Below, in pieces: positions 36,897 through 46,429 of a stretch of 64,000 bases of DNA. A program made the position numbers and the translations under genes. Numbering within the stretch: position 1 is the first letter of the stretch; each line of letters starts with the position of its first letter. The stretch is from Candidatus Lambdaproteobacteria bacterium RIFOXYD2_FULL_50_16 (lineage in GTDB: Bacteria; SAR324; XYD2-FULL-50-16), in the NCBI GenBank assembly GCA_001783695.1, contig MFNE01000030.1, positions 11,884 through 75,883 of the forward strand. The letters run 5' to 3'. A model generated the notes under the pieces. The model ran no database searches. It saw only the letters and a program-made list of their open reading frames with translations, and was not told the DNA's origin.

Positions 36897-38096
36897 TTAA
36901 AATTGATAGATCGCCGAAGCGGCCAAGAGGTTAGCACTATACGCCTTGTAAGAAACGTTTGAACCCATACGCTCCAAAGTGAACTCGCCCAAGAGTGAAA
37001 GTTGGGAACGAAGCTTGTAGGTCCCTTTGAGATTAACACTAATTAGGCTACTGTTTTCCTTAGCGCCTTTTAAAGGATCCGAGGTTTTATAGGTGTACAT
37101 CTTGTCTTTTAGACCCAAGGTAAATTGCGAGCGCTCGTCGTAGGGATAAGTGGCGTTGCCCCCTAAGGTAATAGCATTATAAAAAGCATATTTACCCTTG
37201 GCCTGGTTGATCTCGTAGGCTCCTAAAAACTTCGACTCTAGCCCCATAACCACCGTAGGCCACTCGCCTTGGGCTTTGAGTAACCACGCGTCCTGGTTAT
37301 AATCGCCACTGACCGAGTTAACCGCCCGCTGGGTAAAGGAAAACTCTGAATCAATCTGGTAGGTATCAGCCAGGGTGAAGGACTTAAGTCCGACAAAAAA
37401 GATATCTGATTCTAATTGGGTTTTAGGCAAAATCAAGGTGGGCACCTCGGTACCAATTTGGTTGTAACCACCGCCTACCACCCAACCGCCCCAATCGGCG
37501 TTTTCATAAAGCCCTTTTACTTGAGTAAACCCAATCTCTAAAGTTTTGGCATCGCGGTTAATATAGCGTTCGCGATACCATACCCCTGAAAGGGCCACTT
37601 GCCCGTCTGCTAATGGCAGCTTATACCCAGGTACCAGTGTATAACGCCCCACTAAACTTTTAACCTTTGAGTCAGAACTAGGAGCCAAAAGGGCGTTGTC
37701 TTTGTAACCAAGCCCACCCATCGCCAGTAAGGTCCAAGGCCGGTTGGCCCGCTCTTCGATTTCGGCCGGGGTGCTCAAGCAAATCACCACCTCTTTGGAG
37801 GCCCGCCCAGATTTACTTTCCACCTCAATTTTAAAACTGTTTTCCCCTAAGCTAAGCTCGTAGGGGATCTCAAACCGCCCACGAGTGGGCTCGGCAAGTT
37901 TGTATTCATTCCCGTTAACCCAAACTCTGCTGACCTCATCAAAGCTAGAAACCTCGACAGACAACTTGCCTTTGGCTTTATCGGTCAGGCTATAGTCCGA
38001 ATGGCTAGTAGAGTAAATCAGGATATCCGCAGCCCAAACCTTTGGGACTAATGCGAAAAAGAGGGACAACAGTAGAATTAGGTGGCTAAACTTCAC
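36897..38096 (-). CDS. Outer-membrane beta-barrel protein with N-terminal Ig/cadherin-like domain
   Basis: Signal peptide; WVNGNEYKLAEPTRGRFEIPYELSLGENSFKIEVESKSG; alternating amphipathic strands ending in ...AIYQF. Confidence 0.72.
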   Translation of the reverse strand: MKFSHLILLLSLFFALVPKVWAADILIYSTSHSDYSLTDKAKGKLSVEVSSFDEVSRVWVNGNEYKLAEPTRGRFEIPYELSLGENSFKIEVESKSGRASKEVVICLSTPAEIEERANRPWTLLAMGGLGYKDNALLAPSSDSKVKSLVGRYTLVPGYKLPLADGQVALSGVWYRERYINRDAKTLEIGFTQVKGLYENADWGGWVVGGGYNQIGTEVPTLILPKTQLESDIFFVGLKSFTLADTYQIDSEFSFTQRAVNSVSGDYNQDAWLLKAQGEWPTVVMGLESKFLGAYEINQAKGKYAFYNAITLGGNATYPYDERSQFTLGLKDKMYTYKTSDPLKGAKENSSLISVNLKGTYKLRSQLSLLGEFTLERMGSNVSYKAYSANLLAASAIYQF

Positions 38097-38263
38097 GGCC
38101 CGATCAGGTAAGGGTTTGGCTTTCTATGGCCAGCCTGCCAAAAAAAAGGCCATTTGTTAAGATATTTTTTTAACCCTTCGGCAAAGTCCGCCGAACGGGC
38201 CTTTGGCGAAAATTTAGAGCGGGTTAAAAGGGCAGTTTTACCAGTCCTAAAAAAAAACAAGGT

Positions 38264-39910
38264 CTATTCTTCAGGTTTTTTGGGATCCGGGTTTTGCCCG
38301 TCATATCCTCGCCAAAGGTTCGTCCCTGCCCCGGTGTCGCCCGGTGAGCTGACCGGGGCCTCATCGCCGATATTGAGGTCCAAAGGGGCGCTCCTTAAGG
38401 TTTCCTCAAGCATATCTGGCACCATCGACTCAAAGCCCCCTTTGAAGTCGGCCTTAAGCTCGGTCAGTCGCTCGCGGGACTCGGAAACTCCCTTTTCGGC
38501 GGGGAGATCTACAATCGAAAAGATTTCTTCGTTTTCCGAAAGGCTTCTTGATTTCAGCCCTTTGGCCTGTTGCTGGCCAAAGCCGACGCTGGCGCGTTCT
38601 AAGGTGCTAGCCGTGACTAAAACCGCTTCCCTTTCGGCGCAACTGCACAAATATTCAGCAACCGCCGCCGAGGCCCCCACAAACGTATAAGCGCCTACCT
38701 GTGGCCCTAAGGTGCCTGCCAGACCTAAGGTAGAGTGTACCCCAATTCCATAATCCAGTTGTTTTTGGCCTAACACCTTGCGTTGGTGGTTAAGCTCGAT
38801 CCAACCGCGGTTGATGCTAACCGCTGCACGCAAGGCGTTGTTCACGCCGTTCATCCCTTCAAACAAGGTGAAGATTTTATCACCAATCACTTTAACTACC
38901 TGCCCACCTAAATCCTTGACCTGTCGCTCAAAAGGAACCAGGTGTTCTTGGAGTAGGTTAGCAATTTTATCGGGGTTTTCTCTGCCGATCCAATCTTGAA
39001 TCCCGGGCACACGAGCGCAAAGGCAAGTAAGGTCGGCCTTTCTAAGCGAAAAGTCGAGACCCTGGTTTACGGTTTCGGGGGCCTTGGTAGTTTTTATGGG
39101 TTGGCGGTTTTGTTCGGCCTGTAACGTTTTAAGGTTATAGGTCATCTGGTTGAAAGCTTGGAACAACTTGCCCACTTCGTCTTGGTAAGGGCTGTCTAAT
39201 TCTTGGTCATATTTTCGGCTTCCCACCTGGGCCATGGCCAGGGTCAGGCGGTTGTGGGCCGAGGCAAAGGGCAGATGAAAAAACCACAATAACAAGAGGC
39301 CTAAAGCAGTAATCCATAATCCGTGGATCACAATTGACGCCCCACTTTGCGCTAAAATACTGTTATATCCAATCACCACCTGCACATAACCGACCTTGAT
39401 CACTTGATCGTCTTTGGTGACGGTTATCGCCTTTAAAAACTGGTAAACCGGCAAAACCTGCCCTTCTGAAGAATAAGGGATCTGGGTAACCTGCACCCCT
39501 TCTTCGCCAGCCGCCTCTAATTGTTCCATCAAACTCGGATGCGCGGTCGCCCCCACCAGGTCCGAACGGGTGCTGGCGTAATAACCACCTGAAGGTAATA
39601 AAATAACCGAGATCTGAACTAGGTCTTTCGCCTTTACAACCAATTCTTTGCCCAGCACCTCTAGCGAGTCTGCCAGTTGTTTAGGTTGGCGATTGTCCAA
39701 GCTGGCCAAAGCCATCTGTTCAGTCATCACCGTATAGGCCTTGCCTTGATGAATCAGGTCTTCAAACCGACTGCTGGCTAATTCGGGTCTAAAAAACAGA
39801 AACATAACCAGGGTCAAACAGCCCGCAAGCAGGACAAGGGCCAACATCTGCTTAAATACAATCGGCAGATTGTTTAACGATGGGGCAGAGGAATGGATCG
39901 GTTCGCTCAT
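38264..39910 (-). CDS. Membrane HAMP / class III nucleotide cyclase-like protein, catalytic residues degenerate
   Basis: Two TMs flanking a sensor region; VVKVIGDKIFTLFEG; YGIGVHSTLGLAGTLGPQVGAYTFVGASAAVAEYL. Confidence 0.8.
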   Translation of the reverse strand: MSEPIHSSAPSLNNLPIVFKQMLALVLLAGCLTLVMFLFFRPELASSRFEDLIHQGKAYTVMTEQMALASLDNRQPKQLADSLEVLGKELVVKAKDLVQISVILLPSGGYYASTRSDLVGATAHPSLMEQLEAAGEEGVQVTQIPYSSEGQVLPVYQFLKAITVTKDDQVIKVGYVQVVIGYNSILAQSGASIVIHGLWITALGLLLLWFFHLPFASAHNRLTLAMAQVGSRKYDQELDSPYQDEVGKLFQAFNQMTYNLKTLQAEQNRQPIKTTKAPETVNQGLDFSLRKADLTCLCARVPGIQDWIGRENPDKIANLLQEHLVPFERQVKDLGGQVVKVIGDKIFTLFEGMNGVNNALRAAVSINRGWIELNHQRKVLGQKQLDYGIGVHSTLGLAGTLGPQVGAYTFVGASAAVAEYLCSCAEREAVLVTASTLERASVGFGQQQAKGLKSRSLSENEEIFSIVDLPAEKGVSESRERLTELKADFKGGFESMVPDMLEETLRSAPLDLNIGDEAPVSSPGDTGAGTNLWRGYDGQNPDPKKPEE

Positions 39911-39923
39911 GTTTGTTTGACGG

Positions 39924-41669
39924 TTAGGCGTTTAGTTTGCCACTGGCACTGATTCGCAAAAACTCTTCTAAACTGGTCAGACCGGCTAAGGCCTTTTCGG
40001 CGCAATCTTGGGATAATTCCAGCATACCGCCTTCAATAGCGATTTGCCTAATCACGCTGGCATCGGCCCCCTTTGCGATAGCTTTACGTAAAGGGTCGGT
40101 TACCATAAGCAATTCATATACCCCGCTGCGACCTTGATAGCCCGATTGCAAACAAATTTCACAACCTCGCCCCCGCCAGAGGTGCCCGACATAACCTTGA
40201 AGCCACTGCGGCAAAAATCCGGCCTGTTGGAGTTCCTCTTTATCTAAAGGGTGTTCCTCTTTGCAATGGGGGCAAATCAAGCGCACCAATCTTTGGGCTA
40301 CGGCAGCGGTCAAGGTGCTTGAAACTAAAAAGGGCTCGATCCCCATGTCGATCAAGCGAACAACCGAACTGGGGGCGTCGTTGGTATGCAAGGTGGAGAG
40401 CACCAAGTGGCCGGTTAGACTGGCCTGGATAGCGATTTGGGCGGTCTCTGCGTCACGCATCTCGCCGACCATAATCACGTCCGGGTCTTGGCGCAGCATC
40501 GCCCGAAGCCCCTTGGCAAAGGTCAGCCCGGTCTTTTCATTAACCTGCATCTGCCCATAATCCCCGATTTGATATTCGACCGGGTCTTCGATGGTGACAA
40601 TATTTTTTTTCTTAGAGTCGATCTCGGCCAGCGCGGCATAAAGGGTGGTGGTTTTACCAGAGCCTGTGGGGCCTGTGACCAAAACAATCCCGTGAGGCTG
40701 GGTCATCAGGGCCCTCATGCGATTAGCCAGTGCCGGGTTAAACCCTAAACCGGCCAAACTGCCAATCCCTTTAGCCTGATTCAAAAGCCGCAAAACCGCT
40801 TGTTCCCCGTGGATGGTTGGGATGATACTCACCCGTATGTCGATTTTTTTGCCTGCTAGAAGGATCATGGTCCGCCCGTCTTGGGGCTTGGACTTAGACG
40901 AAATGTCGAGCCCGGCCATCACTTTAACCCGGTTGACCAACGGGATGTGCCCCCTTTTTTTAACCTTGGTCACCGGCCTAAGTACCCCATCGACCCGGTA
41001 ACGCACTTGGGTCTCTCCGAAGCCTGGGTCAATATGGATATCTGAACTATTGTCTTTAACCGCCTGGAACAAAATAGAGTTCATCAACCGTTTGATCGGC
41101 TCTTCGTTTTGTGCGTCTAAAAGATCTTCCGTTTCTTCAGAGGACCAATGAGCCAGATAGTCAGTGTCTTGATCTCCCTCTAAAACCTCGGCGGCCTCTT
41201 CGGCGCTAGATTGGTTGGTGTCAAAACTACGGTTGATCGTGGCGGCTAATTCTTCTGGTGAGGTCAAAACTAAGTCCAGACGCTCGGCTCCTAAGGCGCG
41301 CGCCACCTCTAAATAAGGGGCCCGAGGCCAGGGCTCGACAACCGCTAGTCGCAGTTCTTGGTCTTCTAAATGGAGCGGAAAACAGGCTCTGGCCTTGGCA
41401 AAACGGATACCAACCAATTCAAAAAACTGATCTCTTAAGGCTAGGCCAGGGTCGGGCAGGTGGGGGAGCCATTCTAGGCCCAGATACACTGCTAAGGCCG
41501 GTCCGTATTGGGCAGGGTCAATCAGGCGGGATTTGGCCAGCGCCTCCCGCAGGGCGGGCCCTTTGAACTCGTTAATAAGCGCCACTATAGCCGCTTCATT
41601 TTGGGGGGCGGCTCTAGCTATAAGCTTGGCCAGCACTTGGGCCCCAACCTCACTAGAGGTCTGGTTCAT
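39924..41669 (-). CDS. GspE/PilB-family secretion/pilus assembly ATPase
   Basis: GIVLVTGPTGSGKTTTLYAAL, IEDPVEYQI, LRQDPDVIMVGEMRDAETAQIAIQASLTGHLVLSTLHTNDA, CPHC...CEIC. Confidence 0.94.
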   Translation of the reverse strand: MNQTSSEVGAQVLAKLIARAAPQNEAAIVALINEFKGPALREALAKSRLIDPAQYGPALAVYLGLEWLPHLPDPGLALRDQFFELVGIRFAKARACFPLHLEDQELRLAVVEPWPRAPYLEVARALGAERLDLVLTSPEELAATINRSFDTNQSSAEEAAEVLEGDQDTDYLAHWSSEETEDLLDAQNEEPIKRLMNSILFQAVKDNSSDIHIDPGFGETQVRYRVDGVLRPVTKVKKRGHIPLVNRVKVMAGLDISSKSKPQDGRTMILLAGKKIDIRVSIIPTIHGEQAVLRLLNQAKGIGSLAGLGFNPALANRMRALMTQPHGIVLVTGPTGSGKTTTLYAALAEIDSKKKNIVTIEDPVEYQIGDYGQMQVNEKTGLTFAKGLRAMLRQDPDVIMVGEMRDAETAQIAIQASLTGHLVLSTLHTNDAPSSVVRLIDMGIEPFLVSSTLTAAVAQRLVRLICPHCKEEHPLDKEELQQAGFLPQWLQGYVGHLWRGRGCEICLQSGYQGRSGVYELLMVTDPLRKAIAKGADASVIRQIAIEGGMLELSQDCAEKALAGLTSLEEFLRISASGKLNA

Positions 41670-42724
41670 GCACTACTCCGAGAGCGGGGGTGCCGTTTAC
41701 CTTTTAGCTCTTGTCGTTTAATGCGTTTTTGAATCTGGTCGCGAGTCAGCCGATCCTTTTGAAACTGGATCAAACCAAACAGGCTAACAACCCCTTGGGC
41801 CTGTAAGTCTTCAATAAACCGGTTTAGAAAAAATTTGGTCGCCACTACATCGGGCATCGCCCGGTGGCGATCGTCCATGGTTAGGTTAAAGTGCCGACTG
41901 AGGCCGGTCACCCCGCAAGCATGAAGCTGGGGAAGCAGTTTTTTAGCAATCGCAAAGGTGCAAACCGGAACGGGTGCAGAGGAAGGGGTCAAACCTAAAC
42001 GATTAATCTCGGCGTTTACAAAATAGAAATCAAAAGGGGCATTGTGGGCGACAAACACCGCATCCTTGGCAAACTCGACAAATTTGGGCATTACCTCTTC
42101 AATCAAGGGGGCGCCTTCAACGTCTTTGTTGCTAATACCCGTTAGTTCGGCAATGTGGCGACTAATGTGCTTTTGTGGGTTTACCAGTTGGTCAAACTCC
42201 CCTAGCACTTTCCCCCCTTTAACCCGAATCGCCGCCAAATCAATAATCCGGTCCACCCCTTTGATTGAGCCGGTGGTTTCGATATCGGTAATCACAAACT
42301 CCACCTCGGATAAAGCCGAATCCTTCATCAGTTTTGGTAGGGGTGTTGCCGCCCAAAACTGGGGCTCGGCCTGAACAAATCGGCGGTCCTTTGCCAAGAG
42401 GGCAAAATCCGGTTCCCCGTGTTTTAGCCCCAAAAATTTGCCAATTTGGGTTTCCGATAACGGTTGATCGTATCGGAAAAGAAGTTGAAAGATCGAATCG
42501 ATCAAGGTAAGTCCTGTAACAGCGGGAGTCTCCCACTTTGGTTGGAGATGTTTATCTTCGAACGCTAACAACAACAAGGCAAACTGCCTAGCCCCTTTTT
42601 CACCGGGCTTCGACCCAGAGACCGGGCCAATTCGGGCACAGGAAAATGCAATATTCGTGTCTAAAATCAAAAAACAAATGGCTTTATGAAAAAACTCCCT
42701 CACCTTAAAGGGCTTTTCGCCCAA
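41666..42724 (-). CDS. DnaQ-like 3'-5' exonuclease domain protein (start uncertain)
   Basis: EFVITDIETTGS, VFVAHNAPFDFYFV, HRAMPDVVATKFFL; annotated start overlaps divergent gene at 42686. Confidence 0.85.
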   Translation of the reverse strand: MGEKPFKVREFFHKAICFLILDTNIAFSCARIGPVSGSKPGEKGARQFALLLLAFEDKHLQPKWETPAVTGLTLIDSIFQLLFRYDQPLSETQIGKFLGLKHGEPDFALLAKDRRFVQAEPQFWAATPLPKLMKDSALSEVEFVITDIETTGSIKGVDRIIDLAAIRVKGGKVLGEFDQLVNPQKHISRHIAELTGISNKDVEGAPLIEEVMPKFVEFAKDAVFVAHNAPFDFYFVNAEINRLGLTPSSAPVPVCTFAIAKKLLPQLHACGVTGLSRHFNLTMDDRHRAMPDVVATKFFLNRFIEDLQAQGVVSLFGLIQFQKDRLTRDQIQKRIKRQELKGKRHPRSRSSA

Positions 42725-45046
42725 CCTGTGTGGGTTATTGGCCTGCTGTTTTTAGGTTTTAATAGCTTTTACAGCTATGCTTTTTATCAGGTAAATAGCT
42801 TTAAACTAGGCTTAGCACTTATATTTGGCCTTTTGATTTTAGGGCACTTTATAACCCATACCAAATCTTGGGTGCCCAAGGGGGCTAATAGTCTGTTTCT
42901 ATGCCTCTTTATGCCAATTTTAGTAACCCTGCCGGGAGCCCTGTTTGGCGGGTTTAAAACCAACTACAACCTGCCTTATGAATTGGGTGGATGGCTCTTG
43001 CTCTGGGTTTGGGCCTATTATCTATTCCAAGCCTTAAACAAACCCGAATCCTTTGAAACTTGGCTCGATTGGCTAGGAATCAGTTTGGTCTTGGTCACCC
43101 TTTGGGCGACCTTAGAAAAAGCCGGAGTCCTGGGACCAGGCAGTATTCTAGCAGGCGAAGTTAAAGCAAGCTTTGGCCACCGCAACTATTTTAGCAGTTA
43201 TTTAACCCTCATGGTGCCCCTGTTTTTTGCCCTGTTTATGCCCGTTTTAGAGTCTGGGGGCAAGTTTATCCGTTGGGTTTGGCCCAAAAAGGCAAATTGG
43301 TATTTGGCCCTGTTTATTTTAAGTGCCTTCTCCCTCTGGTTTGCCGAAACCCGCGCCGCGATTGCGGGCACCGTGGTTGCCTTGTTTATTTTAGGGATGT
43401 TCCAGGTAGGGTTATTTTACCCGGACAAATACAAAAAAAAGCTAATTATCCTGGTCTTGATCCTGGCCGGGGGGTTGGTAGCCGGGCTTTTGGTTTACGG
43501 GCTAAATTCAGACAATTTGTTTGGCTCTAGGCTTGCCCAACTCTTTGGCAAACGGGCCTGGATCGGGCGGATTATCCCTTGGCAGGCGGCCCTAGCCGCC
43601 TTGAGTGATTCCCCAGTCTTGGGTCATGGCTTAGGTTCTAGTTATAACCTCTTTTTTTCCTTCGTTGACCCGGCCAGCCGCCTCTATCATCACGAACGCA
43701 GCTATAACCACACCCACTCCGAAGTACTCGAATTTTTAGCCGAAGGAGGCATGTTGGCCGCCTTTAGTCTGCTTTTGACCTGGGCTTTGGTCTTTAGAGC
43801 CTTGTGGCGAGTATTAAAGGAGTCCAAGGACCCCAACCATTGGCGATTGGCGCTAGGACTCGGGGGTGCGGTCTTGGCTTTTTGGATTCACGCTAGTTTT
43901 TCGGTCGCCCCAAGGATGATGGTAGCCCGCCTCCCTTGGGCGCTCACCTTAGCCCTCGTGTTTGCCCTAGAGGCCCAACTCAAGGCCCAACCCAAACTAA
44001 GCGTTAAGGAAATTCGCGGTTTTGGATTACTTAATGGGCTGTCTTGGATAGCCGCTGCGTCCTTATTAATCCCTTGGTTGGTGGGACAGTACCAGTTTAT
44101 GTTATTCCAAAGCCTGCCTTCAAATAGAGCCAATCTGGAGCGTTTTGAACCTATCGCCTACCAGAGTGGAGACATGTATGCCCTCGATTTTTTGGTTCAT
44201 GCGCAGGCGGAAAAACAGATGTTGCCCCAAATGCAAAAAACCATAAAAATAATCGAGTCTAAGATTCCTCATTACCGGAACCTAGATTACCAAAAGGCCG
44301 TTTTGGCTCTTTATTTAGGCAAGCCTGAACTAGCACGAAAGCAGGCGCAAGAGGCGCAGCGCTTTGACCGATACGACACCCCCACTATTAGGCTACTCCT
44401 TAGTCTAGCCATTGAGGAGAACGACCTGGAGGCCTTTACCTATCAGTTTGGCCTTTTGACCAAGCGCCTTTTATATCGCAACTTTGTGGTGGTCGCTTTT
44501 GACGAAGATAAGGTGATTTTTGAGCGCGGGGCTACCTCGGAAGGGATTAGCTTTAAGCCCTTGGGCGAAGGACTTCGGGTGAACGTGGATCTGTTTTGGC
44601 TCAATCAGCTCTTAAGTAAAGCCAGAGCATTACGACAAGAGCAGCCCAGCGAAGCGGAAAAAGGAAAAACCTTAAACGAGTTGGCCCAATGGTTGGCCCA
44701 AAATTCCTTTTTCCGCCTGGAAATCAAGCCGGAACAGATGGCCCATGAAGCTGAGGTTTACGCCATGCTGGATCAATACCGCCAATTAAGCGCCCAGTTC
44801 CAAAGGGAAAAGGAATTTATCGATTTTTCTTTGTCTGAAGAGCTGCGGAGTTATGGTCAGGCTGGGGCCAAGGGTTCGCAGGCGCGGCATCAAGAAAAAC
44901 TGGCCCAGGCCCAAGCCAAGTTCGAGTCGGAAAAAAGCCGTTTAGAAACCCAGCTTAATGAATATAGCGAATTCCGTCATTTCCTAGACAAACATAAGTT
45001 TGCCGGAGAATGGCTATCTGAAATTGGGCATCTTTATTTCCCTTAA
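42686..45046 (+). CDS. O-antigen ligase/polymerase family membrane protein with C-terminal helical region
   Basis: Multiple TMs; SFGHRNYFSSYLTLMVPLF; YNHTHSEVLEFLAEGGMLAAFSLLLTW. Confidence 0.85.
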   Translation: MKKLPHLKGLFAQPVWVIGLLFLGFNSFYSYAFYQVNSFKLGLALIFGLLILGHFITHTKSWVPKGANSLFLCLFMPILVTLPGALFGGFKTNYNLPYELGGWLLLWVWAYYLFQALNKPESFETWLDWLGISLVLVTLWATLEKAGVLGPGSILAGEVKASFGHRNYFSSYLTLMVPLFFALFMPVLESGGKFIRWVWPKKANWYLALFILSAFSLWFAETRAAIAGTVVALFILGMFQVGLFYPDKYKKKLIILVLILAGGLVAGLLVYGLNSDNLFGSRLAQLFGKRAWIGRIIPWQAALAALSDSPVLGHGLGSSYNLFFSFVDPASRLYHHERSYNHTHSEVLEFLAEGGMLAAFSLLLTWALVFRALWRVLKESKDPNHWRLALGLGGAVLAFWIHASFSVAPRMMVARLPWALTLALVFALEAQLKAQPKLSVKEIRGFGLLNGLSWIAAASLLIPWLVGQYQFMLFQSLPSNRANLERFEPIAYQSGDMYALDFLVHAQAEKQMLPQMQKTIKIIESKIPHYRNLDYQKAVLALYLGKPELARKQAQEAQRFDRYDTPTIRLLLSLAIEENDLEAFTYQFGLLTKRLLYRNFVVVAFDEDKVIFERGATSEGISFKPLGEGLRVNVDLFWLNQLLSKARALRQEQPSEAEKGKTLNELAQWLAQNSFFRLEIKPEQMAHEAEVYAMLDQYRQLSAQFQREKEFIDFSLSEELRSYGQAGAKGSQARHQEKLAQAQAKFESEKSRLETQLNEYSEFRHFLDKHKFAGEWLSEIGHLYFP

Positions 45047-45134
45047 AGGGACCTAGCGGACAAAAGTAAATTCTTGCTGTACGAACCGCCTAGCCCTTAT
45101 CCATAATGGGGCAAAAAAACTTTGGAGTGATCTT

Positions 45135-45953
45135 TTGTCGCATCTGATTATATACACCGATTTAGACGCAACCCTAATCGAGCACACAACGCAGGACTTT
45201 ACCCCGGCGTTGCCGATGCTGAAGGAGCTTAACAGAAAAGCTATCCCTCTGATTCTTAATTCCTCAAGGACCGTCCCCGAGCTACTTCACCTTCGCAAAG
45301 AGATGGATAACCGCCACCCCTTTGGGGCCGAGAATGGCGGCGCAGTCTGCACTCCGGTAGCCTATTTTTCCGGCCCCCAAGTAGCTTTAGATCACGAAAT
45401 TAAGATTGATTATTTGGGGCTCAACTATAAAGCGATTTTAGAGGCGCTTCAGGAACTCAAGGACCTGCACGACTTCAGCTACATTGGCACCAACGACTTT
45501 TCGGTCCCCAATCTGGCCGAAGAGACCAATATGTCGTTGGAGATGGCCATAAAAGCGAAATCTAGGGTTTGTTCAGAGGCGCTATTGTGGCTCGATTCCA
45601 AAGAATCGATGATCCACTTTGAAGGGCAACTCGCCGAGCGCAACCTTAGGTTAATCAAGGGGGGCCGGTTTTATTATGTGATTTCTAAACGCGCCGATAA
45701 GGGCGGGGCGGTTTCTTGGATCAATTTTAACTTCGCCGAAGCCCACCCTTCTGATTCTTTTTTTACGGTCGGCATTGGTGATTCCTTAAACGACCTTCCC
45801 CTGCTCAAATCGGTCGATCTGCCCGTGGTGGTCAAGCCCCCCAGAGGCGAAGCCCTAAACCTAGCGCACCCTAAAGCCATTTACACCGAACAGAGCGGCC
45901 CCTTGGGTTGGGTCGAAGGGGTGGAAAAAGTTTTAGAACGGCTCAAGTTATAA
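45135..45953 (+). CDS. HAD-IIB mannosyl-3-phosphoglycerate phosphatase-like (TTG start)
   Basis: IIYTDLDATLIE, PLILNSSRTVPEL, PFGAENGGAV, VGIGDSLNDLPLL. Confidence 0.85.
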   Translation: MSHLIIYTDLDATLIEHTTQDFTPALPMLKELNRKAIPLILNSSRTVPELLHLRKEMDNRHPFGAENGGAVCTPVAYFSGPQVALDHEIKIDYLGLNYKAILEALQELKDLHDFSYIGTNDFSVPNLAEETNMSLEMAIKAKSRVCSEALLWLDSKESMIHFEGQLAERNLRLIKGGRFYYVISKRADKGGAVSWINFNFAEAHPSDSFFTVGIGDSLNDLPLLKSVDLPVVVKPPRGEALNLAHPKAIYTEQSGPLGWVEGVEKVLERLKL

Positions 45954-46039
45954 TTTAGATTTTTTAAGTCACTTGAAACTTCTTGTTTTTTTAATGCCCA
46001 GCCTGCTAAGCTCTAGGCAGGGGATTTTTTGGAGCAAAA

Positions 46040-46429
46040 ATGGAAAAAATCGATCTGGAAGCCCTCATCCCTGAGGGTTGGCTTGAAGAGCACTGGACCG
46101 AATACCTTTCAATAAACGAGCGGATTACCCTGACCGTGATACGGGTCAAAGCATCCCAACGGCGATGGCCGGTTCCACTGGTACGGCCCCAAGATTTTGA
46201 GGATTTTTTTAAGGCAGAGGCCGACAAATTTGGAACCACAGTCGGTGATATCAAGGGCTTTATCGGAGAAATCGCCCAAACCAAAGCGAAGGAACAGGTT
46301 TTTCAGAAGTATTATGGAGCCCTGATCCCCAAGGACAGCCAAGGCAAACCCCTGATCACCCGCAAAGATCTAGACCCTTACCTAGGCCCTGCGGTTACCC
46401 TGCGAATGCCAGCGGCTAAACCGACCTAG
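46040..46429 (+). CDS. Hypothetical protein
   Basis: 129-aa ORF between well-defined genes; no recognised motif. Confidence 0.55.
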   Translation: MEKIDLEALIPEGWLEEHWTEYLSINERITLTVIRVKASQRRWPVPLVRPQDFEDFFKAEADKFGTTVGDIKGFIGEIAQTKAKEQVFQKYYGALIPKDSQGKPLITRKDLDPYLGPAVTLRMPAAKPT

